DNA of 64,000 nt from Hyphomicrobiaceae bacterium (GTDB lineage: Bacteria > Pseudomonadota > Alphaproteobacteria > Rhizobiales > Hyphomicrobiaceae). Numbering within the stretch: position 1 is the stretch's first letter; each line of letters starts with the position of its first letter. Location: assembly GCA_023384095.1 (NCBI GenBank), contig JAHDXT010000008.1, positions 46,227 to 110,226 of the forward strand. The letters run 5' to 3'. Positions 47,511-55,963 of this stretch are shown one piece after another. Below the pieces are notes generated by a model. That model saw only the letters and a list, made by a program, of their open reading frames with translations. It had not been told where the DNA came from and ran no database searches. Position numbers and translations under genes: made by a program.

Positions 47511-49315
47511 TGCGCCGCTCCGGACTGCCACCACGTATCGAAGTCGGTCCCCAGGAGAGCGGGGCGCTCCGGCGGCTGCAAGTGGGACCAGTGCGCGATC
47601 CACTGCTTGGGGATGTGGAACAGCGGGATGACGTAGTCGCCCGACAGCAGCACGCGGTCGAAAGCGCGCACCGCCGCCGTCAATTCCTCGTAGGTGCGGG
47701 CCGTCAGCAGCGTGCCGATCATCGCATCGGCGGCCGGGCTCTTGACGCCTGCGTAGTTGAGGCTGCCCTCCGTGTCCGCGGCGCGCGAGGACCAGCGGTT
47801 GATCTGCTCGTTGCCGGGCGACAGCGACGAGCCCCAGGTCCACTGGATCATGTCGAAATCGAAGGACTTCAGCCGGGCCCAGTACTGCGCCGAGTCCACC
47901 TGCCGGATGCTCACCGCGATGCCGAGCCGCTCGAGCATGCCGGCATAGCTCAGCATCAGCCGCTCCTGTGCGCGCGTCGAGGCCAGGAACTCGAAGGCGA
48001 GCGGCGCGCCGGTGACGGCGTGAACCAGCCGGGTCCCCTCGAGCTCGTAGCCTGCAGCCGACAGCAGGTCGTAGGCTTCGCGCAGCGCCGCGCGGTTGTT
48101 GCCCGAGCCGTCGCCGACGGGCAGCCGCGCGCGTCCCTCGAGCACAGCGGGATGGAGCTTGCCTTCGAACGGCGCCAGCAGGTTGCGCTCCAGCGCCGAG
48201 GCCGGATGTCCCGTGGAGGCGAGCTCGGAGCGGTCGAAGAAGCTGTCGGTGCGCACGTAAAGGCCGTGGAACAGGTTGCGGTTGATCCACTCCGCGTCGA
48301 ACATCAGCGTCAGCGCGCGGCGCACCCGCTGATCGGCGAAGACCGGCCGGCGTGTGTTGAAGACCAGCCCCGTCATGCCCGCGGGCAGGCCGGTCTTGAA
48401 TTCGCCTTTCACCACGCGGCCGTCCGCAACCGCCTGGAATCCATAGCCCTCGGCCCAGCGTCCCGGATCGTCCTCCACGCGGGCGTCGATCTGGCCCGCC
48501 TTGAAGGCCTCGAAGAGGCTCGCCGAGTCGCGGTAGAAGTCGAGCCGGATCTCGTCGAAGTTATAGCGCCCGCGGGTGATCGGCAGATCCTTCGCCCAGT
48601 GGTCCGGATTCCTGCGGAAGACGACCGCGCGCCCCGGCTCGACGTGCGCAATGACGTAGGGCCCGCTGCCGACGGGCGGGTCGAGGCTCGTGCGCTCGAA
48701 CTGCTCGGGTGTCATGCGATGCGCCGGCAGGATCGGCATCAAGCCCAGAATGAGCGGGATCTCGCGGTCGCCGACCTCCTTGAACGTGAAGCGGACCGCG
48801 TGCGGGCCGACCGCCTCGGCGTGCGCCACCTTGGAATAGTAGGAGCGGTGATAAGGCCAGCCCTTCTCCTTGAGCAGCGCATGCGAGTGGAGCACATCGG
48901 CAGGCGTGATGGGATGGCCGTCGGAAAAGCGCGCCTCCGGCCGCAGGTGGAAGGTGATGGAGCTGCGGTCCTCCGGCAGCTCTACGCGGCCCGCGATCAA
49001 GCCGTAGAGCGTGAACGGCTCGTCCTGCGAGCGCGCCATCAGGCTCTCGTAGACGTACTCGCGCACGCCGGAGGGCGTCACGCCCTTGATGATGAACGGG
49101 TTGACGCTGTCGAAGGTGCCGAGCGCGCCGAGCCGCAGCCGCCCGCCCTTGGGTGCGTCGGGATTGACGTAGGGCAGGTGGGTGAAGCCGGGCGGCAGCG
49201 CCGGCTCGCCATGCATGGCGATGCCGTGGCGGGCGATGCCCTGCTGGCCGGCGGCTCCGGCATCGGCCGGGAGTAGCGCCGCCAGAAGGGAGGCGAGGAC
49301 TGCTAGCAGTGTCAC
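47507..49315 (-). CDS. Family 5 extracellular solute-binding protein (YejA-like)
   Basis: A 602-residue periplasmic peptide/oligosaccharide-type binding protein. Signal peptide TLLAVLASLLAALLPADAGA, then HGIAMHGEPALPPGFTHLPYVNPDAPKGGRLRLGALGTFDSVNPF, the hallmark of the YejA/microcin-C group. The family-5 middle segment QVRRALTLMFDAEWINRNLF-like and final TWWQ are present. A GTG at 49315 is chosen to place the signal peptide at the N-terminus. No permease or ATPase gene is adjacent; instead its last bases overlap an acyl-CoA ligase gene. Confidence 0.88.
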   Translation of the reverse strand: MTLLAVLASLLAALLPADAGAAGQQGIARHGIAMHGEPALPPGFTHLPYVNPDAPKGGRLRLGALGTFDSVNPFIIKGVTPSGVREYVYESLMARSQDEPFTLYGLIAGRVELPEDRSSITFHLRPEARFSDGHPITPADVLHSHALLKEKGWPYHRSYYSKVAHAEAVGPHAVRFTFKEVGDREIPLILGLMPILPAHRMTPEQFERTSLDPPVGSGPYVIAHVEPGRAVVFRRNPDHWAKDLPITRGRYNFDEIRLDFYRDSASLFEAFKAGQIDARVEDDPGRWAEGYGFQAVADGRVVKGEFKTGLPAGMTGLVFNTRRPVFADQRVRRALTLMFDAEWINRNLFHGLYVRTDSFFDRSELASTGHPASALERNLLAPFEGKLHPAVLEGRARLPVGDGSGNNRAALREAYDLLSAAGYELEGTRLVHAVTGAPLAFEFLASTRAQERLMLSYAGMLERLGIAVSIRQVDSAQYWARLKSFDFDMIQWTWGSSLSPGNEQINRWSSRAADTEGSLNYAGVKSPAADAMIGTLLTARTYEELTAAVRAFDRVLLSGDYVIPLFHIPKQWIAHWSHLQPPERPALLGTDFDTWWQSGAAQ

Positions 49316-49632
49316 GCGGCATTCCGGTTGCTGTTGCGGATGTCGGGGCGGGGCTGTGCCTGGGCCGCCGCGCACGCTGGCGTCCCATTACCACAATTGG
49401 GTCGCAAAAGGACCAGACCATGCCTGCGACGTTGCGACTTTGCCACGTGCGGCGAGGGTGCTCATGTGTGCACAAGGCGCGCGCCGGGGCGGCCACGGGA
49501 TTGCCGCATTCGCGCCCTTAGTCCGCGGCGGGCACACGTCGGCAGATGATGGGCGGTGGGCGCGGCATCTGCGGCGAAGTCGAAGGGCCGGGCGGGCCGG
49601 ACCCGCTCACAACAAAGGGTCGGGAACACACG
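49316..49632. other. Intergenic gap, divergent promoters only
   Basis: 317 bases between the divergent solute-binding and IalB-family genes. I see no coding frame with a ribosome-binding site or family match. It must hold both promoters; an AT-richer point lies near 49388-49410 (CCATTACCACAATTGGG). Confidence 0.4.
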
Positions 49633-50454
49633 ATGGCGAATTCAGGATGGCTCGCAAGAGGCGCCGGTTGCGCCGTGACGGGCATGGCGGTGGCGTTCGG
49701 GCTCCAGATTGCGGCCTCGGGTCTCGCTGTGGCGCAGCAGACGAAGTCGCAGCCCAAGGCAGCGCCGCCTGCGGCGGCTCAGAAGAAGCAGGCGCCGGAG
49801 AAGGGCGCACAGCAGGCCCCTCAGAGCGCCTGGGTCAAGCTGTGCGAGAAGGCGGATCTGGCGCGCAGGGGCAAGGACGGCAAGGAGGAGCGCGAGCAGA
49901 AGAATATCTGCCTCACCCATCATGAGCGCCTCGACGGCAACACCGGCATGGTGCTGGTCTCGGCGGCCATCCGCGAGGTCGAGGGCATGGACAAGGAGCA
50001 CCTGATGATCATGGTGCCCCTCGGCATGGCGATCCCGCCCGGCATCAAGGCCGCGGTCTACACCAAGGAGCAGTGGGAGAAGGCGCAGAAGAACGAGAAG
50101 ATCGACGAGCAGCAGCTCAAGCCGATCGCCCTTCACTACTCCCTTTGCCATCCTGCCGGTTGCACGGCCGAGGTGGAGGCCACCAAGGAGCTCGTCGACT
50201 CCATGAAGACCGGCGGCGGGCTGATGGTGCTCGCGATCAATGCCAATGCCCAGCCGATCGCCTTCCCGGTGCCTCTCGACGGCTTCACGACGGCGCATTC
50301 GGGCGCGCCGATCGACAACAAGGCCTATGCCCAGGCGCGCGGCCAGCTCATGCAGCAGATCCGGCAGCGGCAGGCAGAGCTGATCAAGCAGCACCAGGAG
50401 AAGCAGAAGCAGCAGCAGCCGGCGCCCGCCGCCGCGGCCGAGAAGAAGAAGTAG
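49633..50454 (+). CDS. Invasion-associated locus B (IalB) family protein
   Basis: A 273-residue exported protein. Signal peptide through ASGLAVAQQ, a Pro/Ala/Lys/Gln-rich linker, then the IalB domain with paired cysteines (WVKLCEKAD, NICLTHHE, ALHYSLCHPAGCTAEVE) and MVLAINANAQPIAFPVPLDGF. The C-terminal 50 residues are an unusual Gln/Lys/Ala-rich helix (QIRQRQAELIKQHQEKQKQQQ). IalB of Bartonella aids erythrocyte invasion, but the family is widespread in free-living Hyphomicrobiales. Confidence 0.9.
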   Translation: MANSGWLARGAGCAVTGMAVAFGLQIAASGLAVAQQTKSQPKAAPPAAAQKKQAPEKGAQQAPQSAWVKLCEKADLARRGKDGKEEREQKNICLTHHERLDGNTGMVLVSAAIREVEGMDKEHLMIMVPLGMAIPPGIKAAVYTKEQWEKAQKNEKIDEQQLKPIALHYSLCHPAGCTAEVEATKELVDSMKTGGGLMVLAINANAQPIAFPVPLDGFTTAHSGAPIDNKAYAQARGQLMQQIRQRQAELIKQHQEKQKQQQPAPAAAAEKKK

Positions 50455-50715
50455 GCTGCACGGGCAGCGGTGAGCTGCAGATCGAAAGATCGAATCCCGT
50501 CTAACCCATCACCCCGGGAGCGCCGCGTCATGTAATGATGTGGCGCTGGTCGGGCAACCGAGAGTGTGTTCGACTTGAATCGAAGAGCAGCAGCTCACGC
50601 CTATTCTCCCGCGTCCTGGAAGCCGACGACGATAAGATCCTCGAGGATCTCGGTCTCTTCCGGCTTCATCAGGCTGGGCGGGAGAGGGCCAGGGTGAGGG
50701 AGCGTCAGCTGGTAC

Positions 50716-50866
50716 GCCGCCCTCCCCTTGACGGGGAGGGCGGCGCGGCGGAGCCGCGCGGGTGGGGTGGGGCCACAGACGAGACGTCGGCGCAAGAGCA
50801 CCCCCACCCCCGACCCCTCCCCGCAAGGGGGAGGGGAGACGTGCTCGTTTCAATCTCAACCGGGAA
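50716..50866. repeat. Dispersed palindromic intergenic repeat, copy B
   Basis: Second copy of the element at 15728-15870: GCCGCCCTCCCC-TTGA-CGGGGAGGGCGGC, then CGCGCGGGTGGGGTGGGGCCACA, CCCCTCCCCGC-AAGG-GGGAGGGG arms and the terminal TTTCAATCTCAACCGG. It fills most of the 445-base gap 50455-50899 after the IalB gene; no gene is visible in the rest. Confidence 0.7.
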
Positions 50867-50899
50867 GACTCTAGCCGCGGGACCGGGAAAACGACCGGA

Positions 50900-51232
50900 T
50901 CAGTGCGCCTGCACGAACGTCGCCTCGTAGCGACCGTTCTCCGCCTCCGCGAACAGCTCCAGGACCTTCGGGTGGCGCAGCGGCGCGCCGCTGTCGTCCA
51001 GCATCAGGTTCTGCTCGGAGACGTAGGCGACGTACTCCGTGTCGGCGTTCTCGGCCAGCAGGTGGTAGTAGGGCTGATCCTTTCGAGGCCGGATCTCCTC
51101 TGGGATCGACAGCCACCATTCATCGGTGTTGTCGAACACGGGATCGACATCGAAGATGACGCCACGGAACGGATAGAACCGATGGCGGACCACCTGCCCG
51201 ATGGCGTACTTGGCCAGTCGAATTCTGCTCAT
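50900..51232 (-). CDS. hspQ: Heat shock protein HspQ (YccV-like hemimethylated-DNA-binding domain)
   Basis: A 110-residue protein of the YccV/HspQ family: KYAIGQVVRHRFYPFRGVIFDVDPVFDNTDEWW and PYYHLLAENADTEYVAYVSEQNL are near-diagnostic. In E. coli HspQ promotes Lon-dependent turnover and was first described as binding hemimethylated DNA near oriC. ATG at 51232 gives the usual length. An in-frame ATG at 51328 has a much better ribosome-binding site (AGGGGGG) and would add 32 Gly/Ala-rich residues, so the true start is open. Confidence 0.9.
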   Translation of the reverse strand: MSRIRLAKYAIGQVVRHRFYPFRGVIFDVDPVFDNTDEWWLSIPEEIRPRKDQPYYHLLAENADTEYVAYVSEQNLMLDDSGAPLRHPKVLELFAEAENGRYEATFVQAH

Positions 51233-51367
51233 GTCGGAACGGGCACCACGGTTCCCCGGACTGGCGCCCACCGGGTGTGCACCGGCACCAGCCCCCCCAT
51301 TTCGTGCACCGGGTTGAGAATAGCTCATATACACCCCCCTGATGTTGCAGCAAGCGCACAATTCGTC

Positions 51368-52420
51368 TCAAAACGCGTAGGCCGCCGCCAGGCCGGGATC
51401 CTTCTCAGCGACGAGGCGCGCGAGATCGACGATCACCTTGGCCTGCTTCCAGGTGGCGTCGTCCTGCATCTTGCCGTCGATCATGACGGCGCCGGTGCCG
51501 TCGGGCATGGCTGCGAGAATGCGCCTCGCGAAGGCGACCTCGCCCGGGTCCGGGCTGAACACGCGCTTCGCGGTGCCGATCTGCTTCGGATGCAGCGACC
51601 AGGCGCCGACACAGCCCATGAGGAAGGCGTTGCGGAACTGGCTCTCGCAGGCCGCATCGTCCGAGAAGTCGCCGAACGGGCCATAGAACGGCTTGATGCC
51701 GTTGCGCACGCAGGCGTCGACCATTCTGGCGACCGTATAGTGCCACAGGTCCTGCTGGTGATGCGCGCGCGCGCCGCCGCCGGGGGCGGCGTCTGCGAGC
51801 ACGCCGTAAGCCGGATGGCCGCCGCCGACGCGGGTGGTCTTCATGCCGCGCGAGGCGGCGAGATCGGCCGGGCCGAGGCTCATGCCGTGCATGCGCGGGC
51901 TCGCCGCCGCGATCTCCTCGACGTTGGATACGCCCTCCGCCGTCTCCAGGATGGCGTGGATCAGAATCGGGCGGCCGATCCGGTGCCGCGCCTCGAGTTG
52001 CGCCAGGAGCTGGTCGAGGTAATGGATGTCCCATGGGCCTTCGACCTTGGGCAGCATGACGACGTCGAGCTTGGGCCCGGCCGACGCGACGATCTCGACG
52101 ACGTCGTCGAGCGCCCAGGGCGAGTTGAGGGCGTTGATGCGCACCCACAGCCCCGTGGCGCCGAACTCGTGCTGCTGCGCCATCTCGATGAAGCCGCGCC
52201 GCGCAGCCTCCTTCTCGTCGGCCGCGATGGCGTCCTCGAGATTGCCGAGGAGCACGTCGACGCCGGCGATCGTCTCCGGCAGGCGCGCGCGGATCTTGGG
52301 GTTGTGGGGCGGCACGAAGTGGATCATGCGCTCGAGCCGGACCGGCAGTTGCCGCAGCGGCTCCGGCGCTCCGATGGCGAGCGGCGCGTAAAATCTGGCG
52401 GGGGTGCGGGTGGCCGGCAT
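51368..52420 (-). CDS. HpcH/HpaI aldolase-family CoA-ester lyase, malyl-CoA lyase-like
   Basis: A 350-residue TIM-barrel lyase. [18 protein letters not shown], the catalytic/metal residues in [17 protein letters not shown], and the late [16 protein letters not shown] and [18 protein letters not shown] segments match malyl-CoA/beta-methylmalyl-CoA and citramalyl-CoA lyases. The exact CoA ester is not decidable. AGGAG lies 6 bases before the ATG. It stands between the acyltransferase and HspQ genes on the same strand. Confidence 0.85.
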   Translation of the reverse strand: MPATRTPARFYAPLAIGAPEPLRQLPVRLERMIHFVPPHNPKIRARLPETIAGVDVLLGNLEDAIAADEKEAARRGFIEMAQQHEFGATGLWVRINALNSPWALDDVVEIVASAGPKLDVVMLPKVEGPWDIHYLDQLLAQLEARHRIGRPILIHAILETAEGVSNVEEIAAASPRMHGMSLGPADLAASRGMKTTRVGGGHPAYGVLADAAPGGGARAHHQQDLWHYTVARMVDACVRNGIKPFYGPFGDFSDDAACESQFRNAFLMGCVGAWSLHPKQIGTAKRVFSPDPGEVAFARRILAAMPDGTGAVMIDGKMQDDATWKQAKVIVDLARLVAEKDPGLAAAYAF

Positions 52421-52495
52421 TGCAACTCCTGATGGTCGACAGTCTGCCAAAATTGTGGCCACAACTCGGAACGCCGTGGGCGCCCGCTGTCGCAG

Positions 52496-53446
52496 TCAGC
52501 TCCAGCGCCGGTTGGACCACATCCATTGCTCCGGGGCTTCCCGGATCCATGCCTCGAACTGGATCTGCATCCCGGTCATGATCTCCCGGATGTCGTCCGC
52601 CTGGTTGGGCGAGCGCGGTACCTTCAGCTCCTTGAGCTGAACGCGGAAGCGGCTCTCGGCGCCGACCCGCATGCAGCGCGCCATCCAGATCCGCGCCCCG
52701 ACGCGCCGCGCGATCATGGCCGCGATGGCCTGTGTCCGCGCCGGCCGGCCGAAGAACGGGACAAGGATGCCGGTGCGGTCGTGGAGGTCGCAGACGAGCC
52801 CCAGCCGCCCGCCCCGGCGGACGTAGTCGGTGATGATCCGCGCCGTGCGCTGGCTCTCGCCATGATCGCCCTCGACCTTTCCGCGGCCGAACAGGCCGCC
52901 GGGGTAAAGGTCCCGGCGCTGCGCCCTCAGGTAGCGGTCGACATACGGGTTGTTGACCGAGCGATAGATCGCGGCGGGTTGTGCGCCGGCGACCACCAGC
53001 GGCCAGATCGCCAGCTCCCAGTTGCCCATGTGCAACGATACGCCGATGACCGGCCCCAGCTTGCCCTTGTAGCGGGAAAAGAGCGCGGCGTTCTCGATCT
53101 CGATCCGCGAAGGCTCCCGCAATATCCGGTCGATCTGCATCGTCTCGGCCATCACGCGGCCGAGGTTCTCCCAGTGCGCCAGGGCGATGGCGCGGCGCTC
53201 GCCCTCGCTCTTCGCGGGGAAGGCGATGGCCAGGTTGTCCAATGCCCGCCGATGCCGCTCCCGCGAGAGCAGCGGCGCCAGCCGTCGCCATACCTTCGCG
53301 GACGTCGCCACGGCGAAGCCGAGCGGGAGGGCGCGAACCAGCCCCGCGATGGCGCGCAGCAGCACGTACTCGGCGCGGAACTGCAGATCGCGCAGGGCCG
53401 GCGGCACGCGGAACGTCGAACGGGCTCTCCTGCGATTCTTCGGCAC
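52496..53446 (-). CDS. Lipid A biosynthesis lauroyl/myristoyl acyltransferase (HtrB/LpxL family)
   Basis: A 316-residue inner-membrane acyltransferase. The catalytic HxxxxD-type motif is VSLHMGNWELAIWP (H-M-G-N-W-E in this family), with IYRSVNNPYVD, GGLFGRGK and LVCDLHDRTGILVPFFGRPARTQ as further LpxL landmarks. It adds a secondary acyl chain to the lipid A precursor or acts on other lysolipids. The GTG at 53446 has GGGAG four bases upstream and fits family length. Divergent from arfB. Confidence 0.87.
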   Translation of the reverse strand: MPKNRRRARSTFRVPPALRDLQFRAEYVLLRAIAGLVRALPLGFAVATSAKVWRRLAPLLSRERHRRALDNLAIAFPAKSEGERRAIALAHWENLGRVMAETMQIDRILREPSRIEIENAALFSRYKGKLGPVIGVSLHMGNWELAIWPLVVAGAQPAAIYRSVNNPYVDRYLRAQRRDLYPGGLFGRGKVEGDHGESQRTARIITDYVRRGGRLGLVCDLHDRTGILVPFFGRPARTQAIAAMIARRVGARIWMARCMRVGAESRFRVQLKELKVPRSPNQADDIREIMTGMQIQFEAWIREAPEQWMWSNRRWS

Positions 53447-53618
53447 CTGGCTCCCGACCCTGCCGTTGCGAGGGCTCCGGTGATGCCAAGCAGACGCGGC
53501 CAGCGCAAGTGGCAGCGCGCCGCAAGCCGAGCATACCGCTACCAGTCGAGGCCGCGGAACGGATAAAGAGGCATGGGCCCCCGCGCCGCCCGGCCAGTCG
53601 AAACAGGAGCTTGCCGCC

Positions 53619-54041
53619 GTGCTCCGCGTGTCGGAAGTCATCAGCATCCCGGAATCGGAGATCGAGGAGCAGTTCGTCCGCGCTTCGGGTCCGGGCGGCC
53701 AGAACGTCAACAAGCTGTCGACCGCGGTCGAGCTGCGCTTCGACCTGGCGGCGAGCACGAGCCTGCCGGCCCCCGTCCGCGCGCGGCTGCGGCGCCTTGC
53801 CGGGCGCCGGCTGACCAAGGAGGGGGTGCTCGTCATCCGCGCCGAGCGCCACCGCACGCAGGAGCTCAACCGCGCGGACGCCCGCCAGCGGCTGGTCGAG
53901 CTCGTGCGGCAGGCCGCCGTCGTCCCGAAGCGGCGCATCGCCACCCGGCCCACCAAGGCATCCAGGGAGCGGCGCCTCGAAAGCAAGGTGCGGCGCGGCG
54001 AGATCAAGCGACGGCGCGGCGGCAAGCCGGCGCTGGAATAG
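53619..54041 (+). CDS. arfB: Ribosome-rescue peptidyl-tRNA hydrolase ArfB
   Basis: A 140-residue release-factor-like hydrolase (YaeJ/ICT1 type). The catalytic GGQ is at residues 26-28 in RASGPGGQNVNK. A basic C-terminal tail (KRRIATRPTKASRERRLESKVRRGEIKRRRGG) enters the mRNA channel of stalled ribosomes. The GTG start has AGGAG upstream. Its stop codon is part of a short tandem repeat (GAATAGCGAGTAGGGAATAG). Confidence 0.93.
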   Translation: MLRVSEVISIPESEIEEQFVRASGPGGQNVNKLSTAVELRFDLAASTSLPAPVRARLRRLAGRRLTKEGVLVIRAERHRTQELNRADARQRLVELVRQAAVVPKRRIATRPTKASRERRLESKVRRGEIKRRRGGKPALE

Positions 54042-54075
54042 CGAGTAGGGAATAGCGAGTAGCGAATAGCGAATA
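54036..54075. repeat. Tandem TAGCGAA/TAGCGAG repeat at the arfB stop
   Basis: About five copies of a 7-8-base unit (AATAGCGAGTAGGGAATAGC and onward) run from the arfB stop codon into the gap. The same string, with the gene's stop inside, occurs at the end of the thioesterase gene (59211-59229). Confidence 0.75.
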
Positions 54076-54256
54076 TCCCCTCTCCCCATCGCTCTTCGCG
54101 ATGGGGAGAGGGTTAGGGTGAGGGGCAGGAACCGGCGTTGCGGCATGCGGCTGCCCCTCACCCCGACCCTCTCCCCGCACGCGGGGAGAAGGAGAACGGG
54201 ATCAGCGTCCAGTCGTCTGGAAAGTCTCCCTCTCCCCGCTCGCGGGGAGAGGGAGA
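54074..54256. repeat. CTCTCCCC-type palindrome cluster
   Basis: Three inverted modules of the CCTCTCCCC...GGGGAGAGG kind lie in a row (CCTCTCCCCATCG/CGATGGGGAGAGG near 54077-54114, then CCCTCTCCCCGC-ACGC-GCGGGGAGAAGG, then CCTCTCCCCGCTCGCGGGGAGAGG). Together with the tandem repeat they fill the 300-base gap before the SDR gene; no coding sequence is seen. Confidence 0.7.
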
Positions 54257-54341
54257 GTGCTTTTGCCCTCTTCGCCATTCGCCATTCGCTTCTCCCACGT
54301 GGTAGACAAGCACACTCACCACGGCGACAGCGGGGACCTCG

Positions 54342-55094
54342 ATGGCGAAGCGGCTTCAGGGCAAGATCGCGTTCTGCACCGCATCGGGCGCCGGGATCGG
54401 AAGGGCGACCGCGATCGCATTCGCCCGCGAGGGCGCTCGCGTCATCGCCACTGACATCGAGGCGCGCAAGCTCGACGGGCTCGAAAACGAGGGCGTGGCC
54501 GAGCGCCTGGAGCTCGACGTGCGCGACGCGACCGCCGTGGAGGCGATGGCCAGGCGCTTCTCGCCGGTCGACATCCTCTTCAACGCCGCCGGTTACGTCC
54601 ATCACGGCACGGTGCTCGACTGCACGGACGCCGAGTGGGATGCGGCGTTCGACCTCAACGTGCGCTCCATGCACCGCACGATCCAGGCGCTGCTGCCGGG
54701 GATGCTGGAGAAAGGTGGCGGCTCGATCGTCAACGTCGCATCGGGCGCCGGCTCGATCCGCGGCGTGCCGAACCGGTACGTCTACGGAGCCACGAAGGCG
54801 GCGGTGATCGGCCTGACGAAGTCGGTGGCGGTGGACTTCATCCGCAGGGGCATACGCTGCAACGCCATCTGCCCGGGCACCATCCAGTCGCCGTCGCTCG
54901 ACGAGCGCATCGCGGCGCTCGGCAAGTCGGCCGGCGGCGTCGAGAAGGCCCGGCAGATGTTCATCGACCGCCAGCCGATGGGCCGGCTCGGGACGCCCGA
55001 GGAGGTGGCCGCGATGGCCGTCTATCTCGCCTCCGATGAGAGCGCATTCACGACCGGCACCACCATGCTGGTGGACGGAGGCTTCGCCTTGTGA
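54342..55094 (+). CDS. SDR-family NAD(P)-dependent dehydrogenase
   Basis: A 250-residue classical short-chain dehydrogenase. The cofactor motif is TASGAGIGRA (one Gly replaced: T-A-S-G-A-G-I-G). NAAG is present, the catalytic Ser lies in VNVASGAGS and the Y-x-x-x-K in YGATKAAV. It resembles the BDH2/DHRS6 and 2-keto-3-deoxy-L-fuconate dehydrogenase branch (LEGxLD..., ICPGTIQSPSL). The D in VIATDIEARKLDGL suggests NAD over NADP. It begins a three-gene plus-strand group with an isomerase and a D-erythronate dehydrogenase. Confidence 0.9.
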   Translation: MAKRLQGKIAFCTASGAGIGRATAIAFAREGARVIATDIEARKLDGLENEGVAERLELDVRDATAVEAMARRFSPVDILFNAAGYVHHGTVLDCTDAEWDAAFDLNVRSMHRTIQALLPGMLEKGGGSIVNVASGAGSIRGVPNRYVYGATKAAVIGLTKSVAVDFIRRGIRCNAICPGTIQSPSLDERIAALGKSAGGVEKARQMFIDRQPMGRLGTPEEVAAMAVYLASDESAFTTGTTMLVDGGFAL

Positions 55095-55167
55095 GCGGCG
55101 GCGCCCAGCCTGGTCGCCCGACGTTTCCATGACTCATGTCGCTGGGCATAACGCAGGAGAGAACGCG

Positions 55168-55944
55168 ATGCCGCGCTTCGCCGCCAATCTCAGCATGATG
55201 TTCAACGAGGTGCCGTTCCTCGATCGCTTCGAGGCCGCGGCCAAGGCGGGCTTCAGCGGCGTCGAGTTTCTGTTTCCTTGCGAGCATCCTGCCGCGGAGA
55301 TCGCGGCGCGCCTCGAGGGCGCCGGCCTGCGCCAGGTGCTGTTCAACCTGCCCCCGGGCGACTGGACGAAGGGCGAGCGCGGGCTCGCCGCATTGCCCGG
55401 CCGCGAGGCGGAGTTCGAGTCGGCCGTGCGCACGGCGCTCGCCTATGCCGAGGCGCTGGGCTGCCCGCGCGTTCACGCCATGAGCGGCCTCGTGCACCAC
55501 GGGGCTCGCCGCGCAACCTACGTCGCCAACCTGAAGATGGCCGCGCGGATGGCGCGTGACTGCGGCGTCGAGATCATCATCGAGCCGATCAACGCGCGCG
55601 ACATCCCAGGCTACTTCCTCAACCGCACCAGCGAGGCGCGGGCGGTCATCCACGAGGTGGGCGAGCCCAATCTGGGGCTGCAGTTCGACATATATCACCG
55701 TCAGGTGACGGAGGGGGATATCGCCACCGCCATCAGGGAATATGCCTCGCTCACCCGGCACTACCAGATTGCCGGACCGCCAGACCGCGGCGAGCCCGAC
55801 GAAGGGGAGCTCGACTATCCCTGGCTATTCGAACTGATCGACGGGACCGGGTTCCAGGGCTGGATCGGCTGCGAGTACAAGCCGCGGCGAGGCACGCTCG
55901 AAGGATTGCAGTGGGTCGAGCGCTGCGGCGTGCGCCTCGGCTGA
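55168..55944 (+). CDS. otnI: Hydroxypyruvate isomerase / 2-oxo-tetronate isomerase (Hyi/OtnI family)
   Basis: A 258-residue TIM-barrel isomerase of the xylose-isomerase-like superfamily. FAANLSMMFNEVPFLDRFEAAAKAGFSGVEFLFP and the catalytic glutamates in IIEPINARDIPGYFLN and GWIGCEYKPRRGT are family markers. Hyi interconverts hydroxypyruvate and tartronate semialdehyde; OtnI isomerises 2-oxo- to 3-oxo-tetronate. The neighbouring denD gene favours OtnI (inference). AGGAG lies 8 bases before the ATG. Confidence 0.88.
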   Translation: MPRFAANLSMMFNEVPFLDRFEAAAKAGFSGVEFLFPCEHPAAEIAARLEGAGLRQVLFNLPPGDWTKGERGLAALPGREAEFESAVRTALAYAEALGCPRVHAMSGLVHHGARRATYVANLKMAARMARDCGVEIIIEPINARDIPGYFLNRTSEARAVIHEVGEPNLGLQFDIYHRQVTEGDIATAIREYASLTRHYQIAGPPDRGEPDEGELDYPWLFELIDGTGFQGWIGCEYKPRRGTLEGLQWVERCGVRLG

Positions 55945-55963
55945 GCGGATGGGGAGAAACGAC

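Noticed and set aside
51405..55130. A 1241-codon open frame on the minus strand
   Set aside because: It runs through real genes on both strands (malyl-CoA lyase, acyltransferase, arfB, SDR), is rich in Arg/Ala and shows no domain. It is a GC-rich shadow frame.
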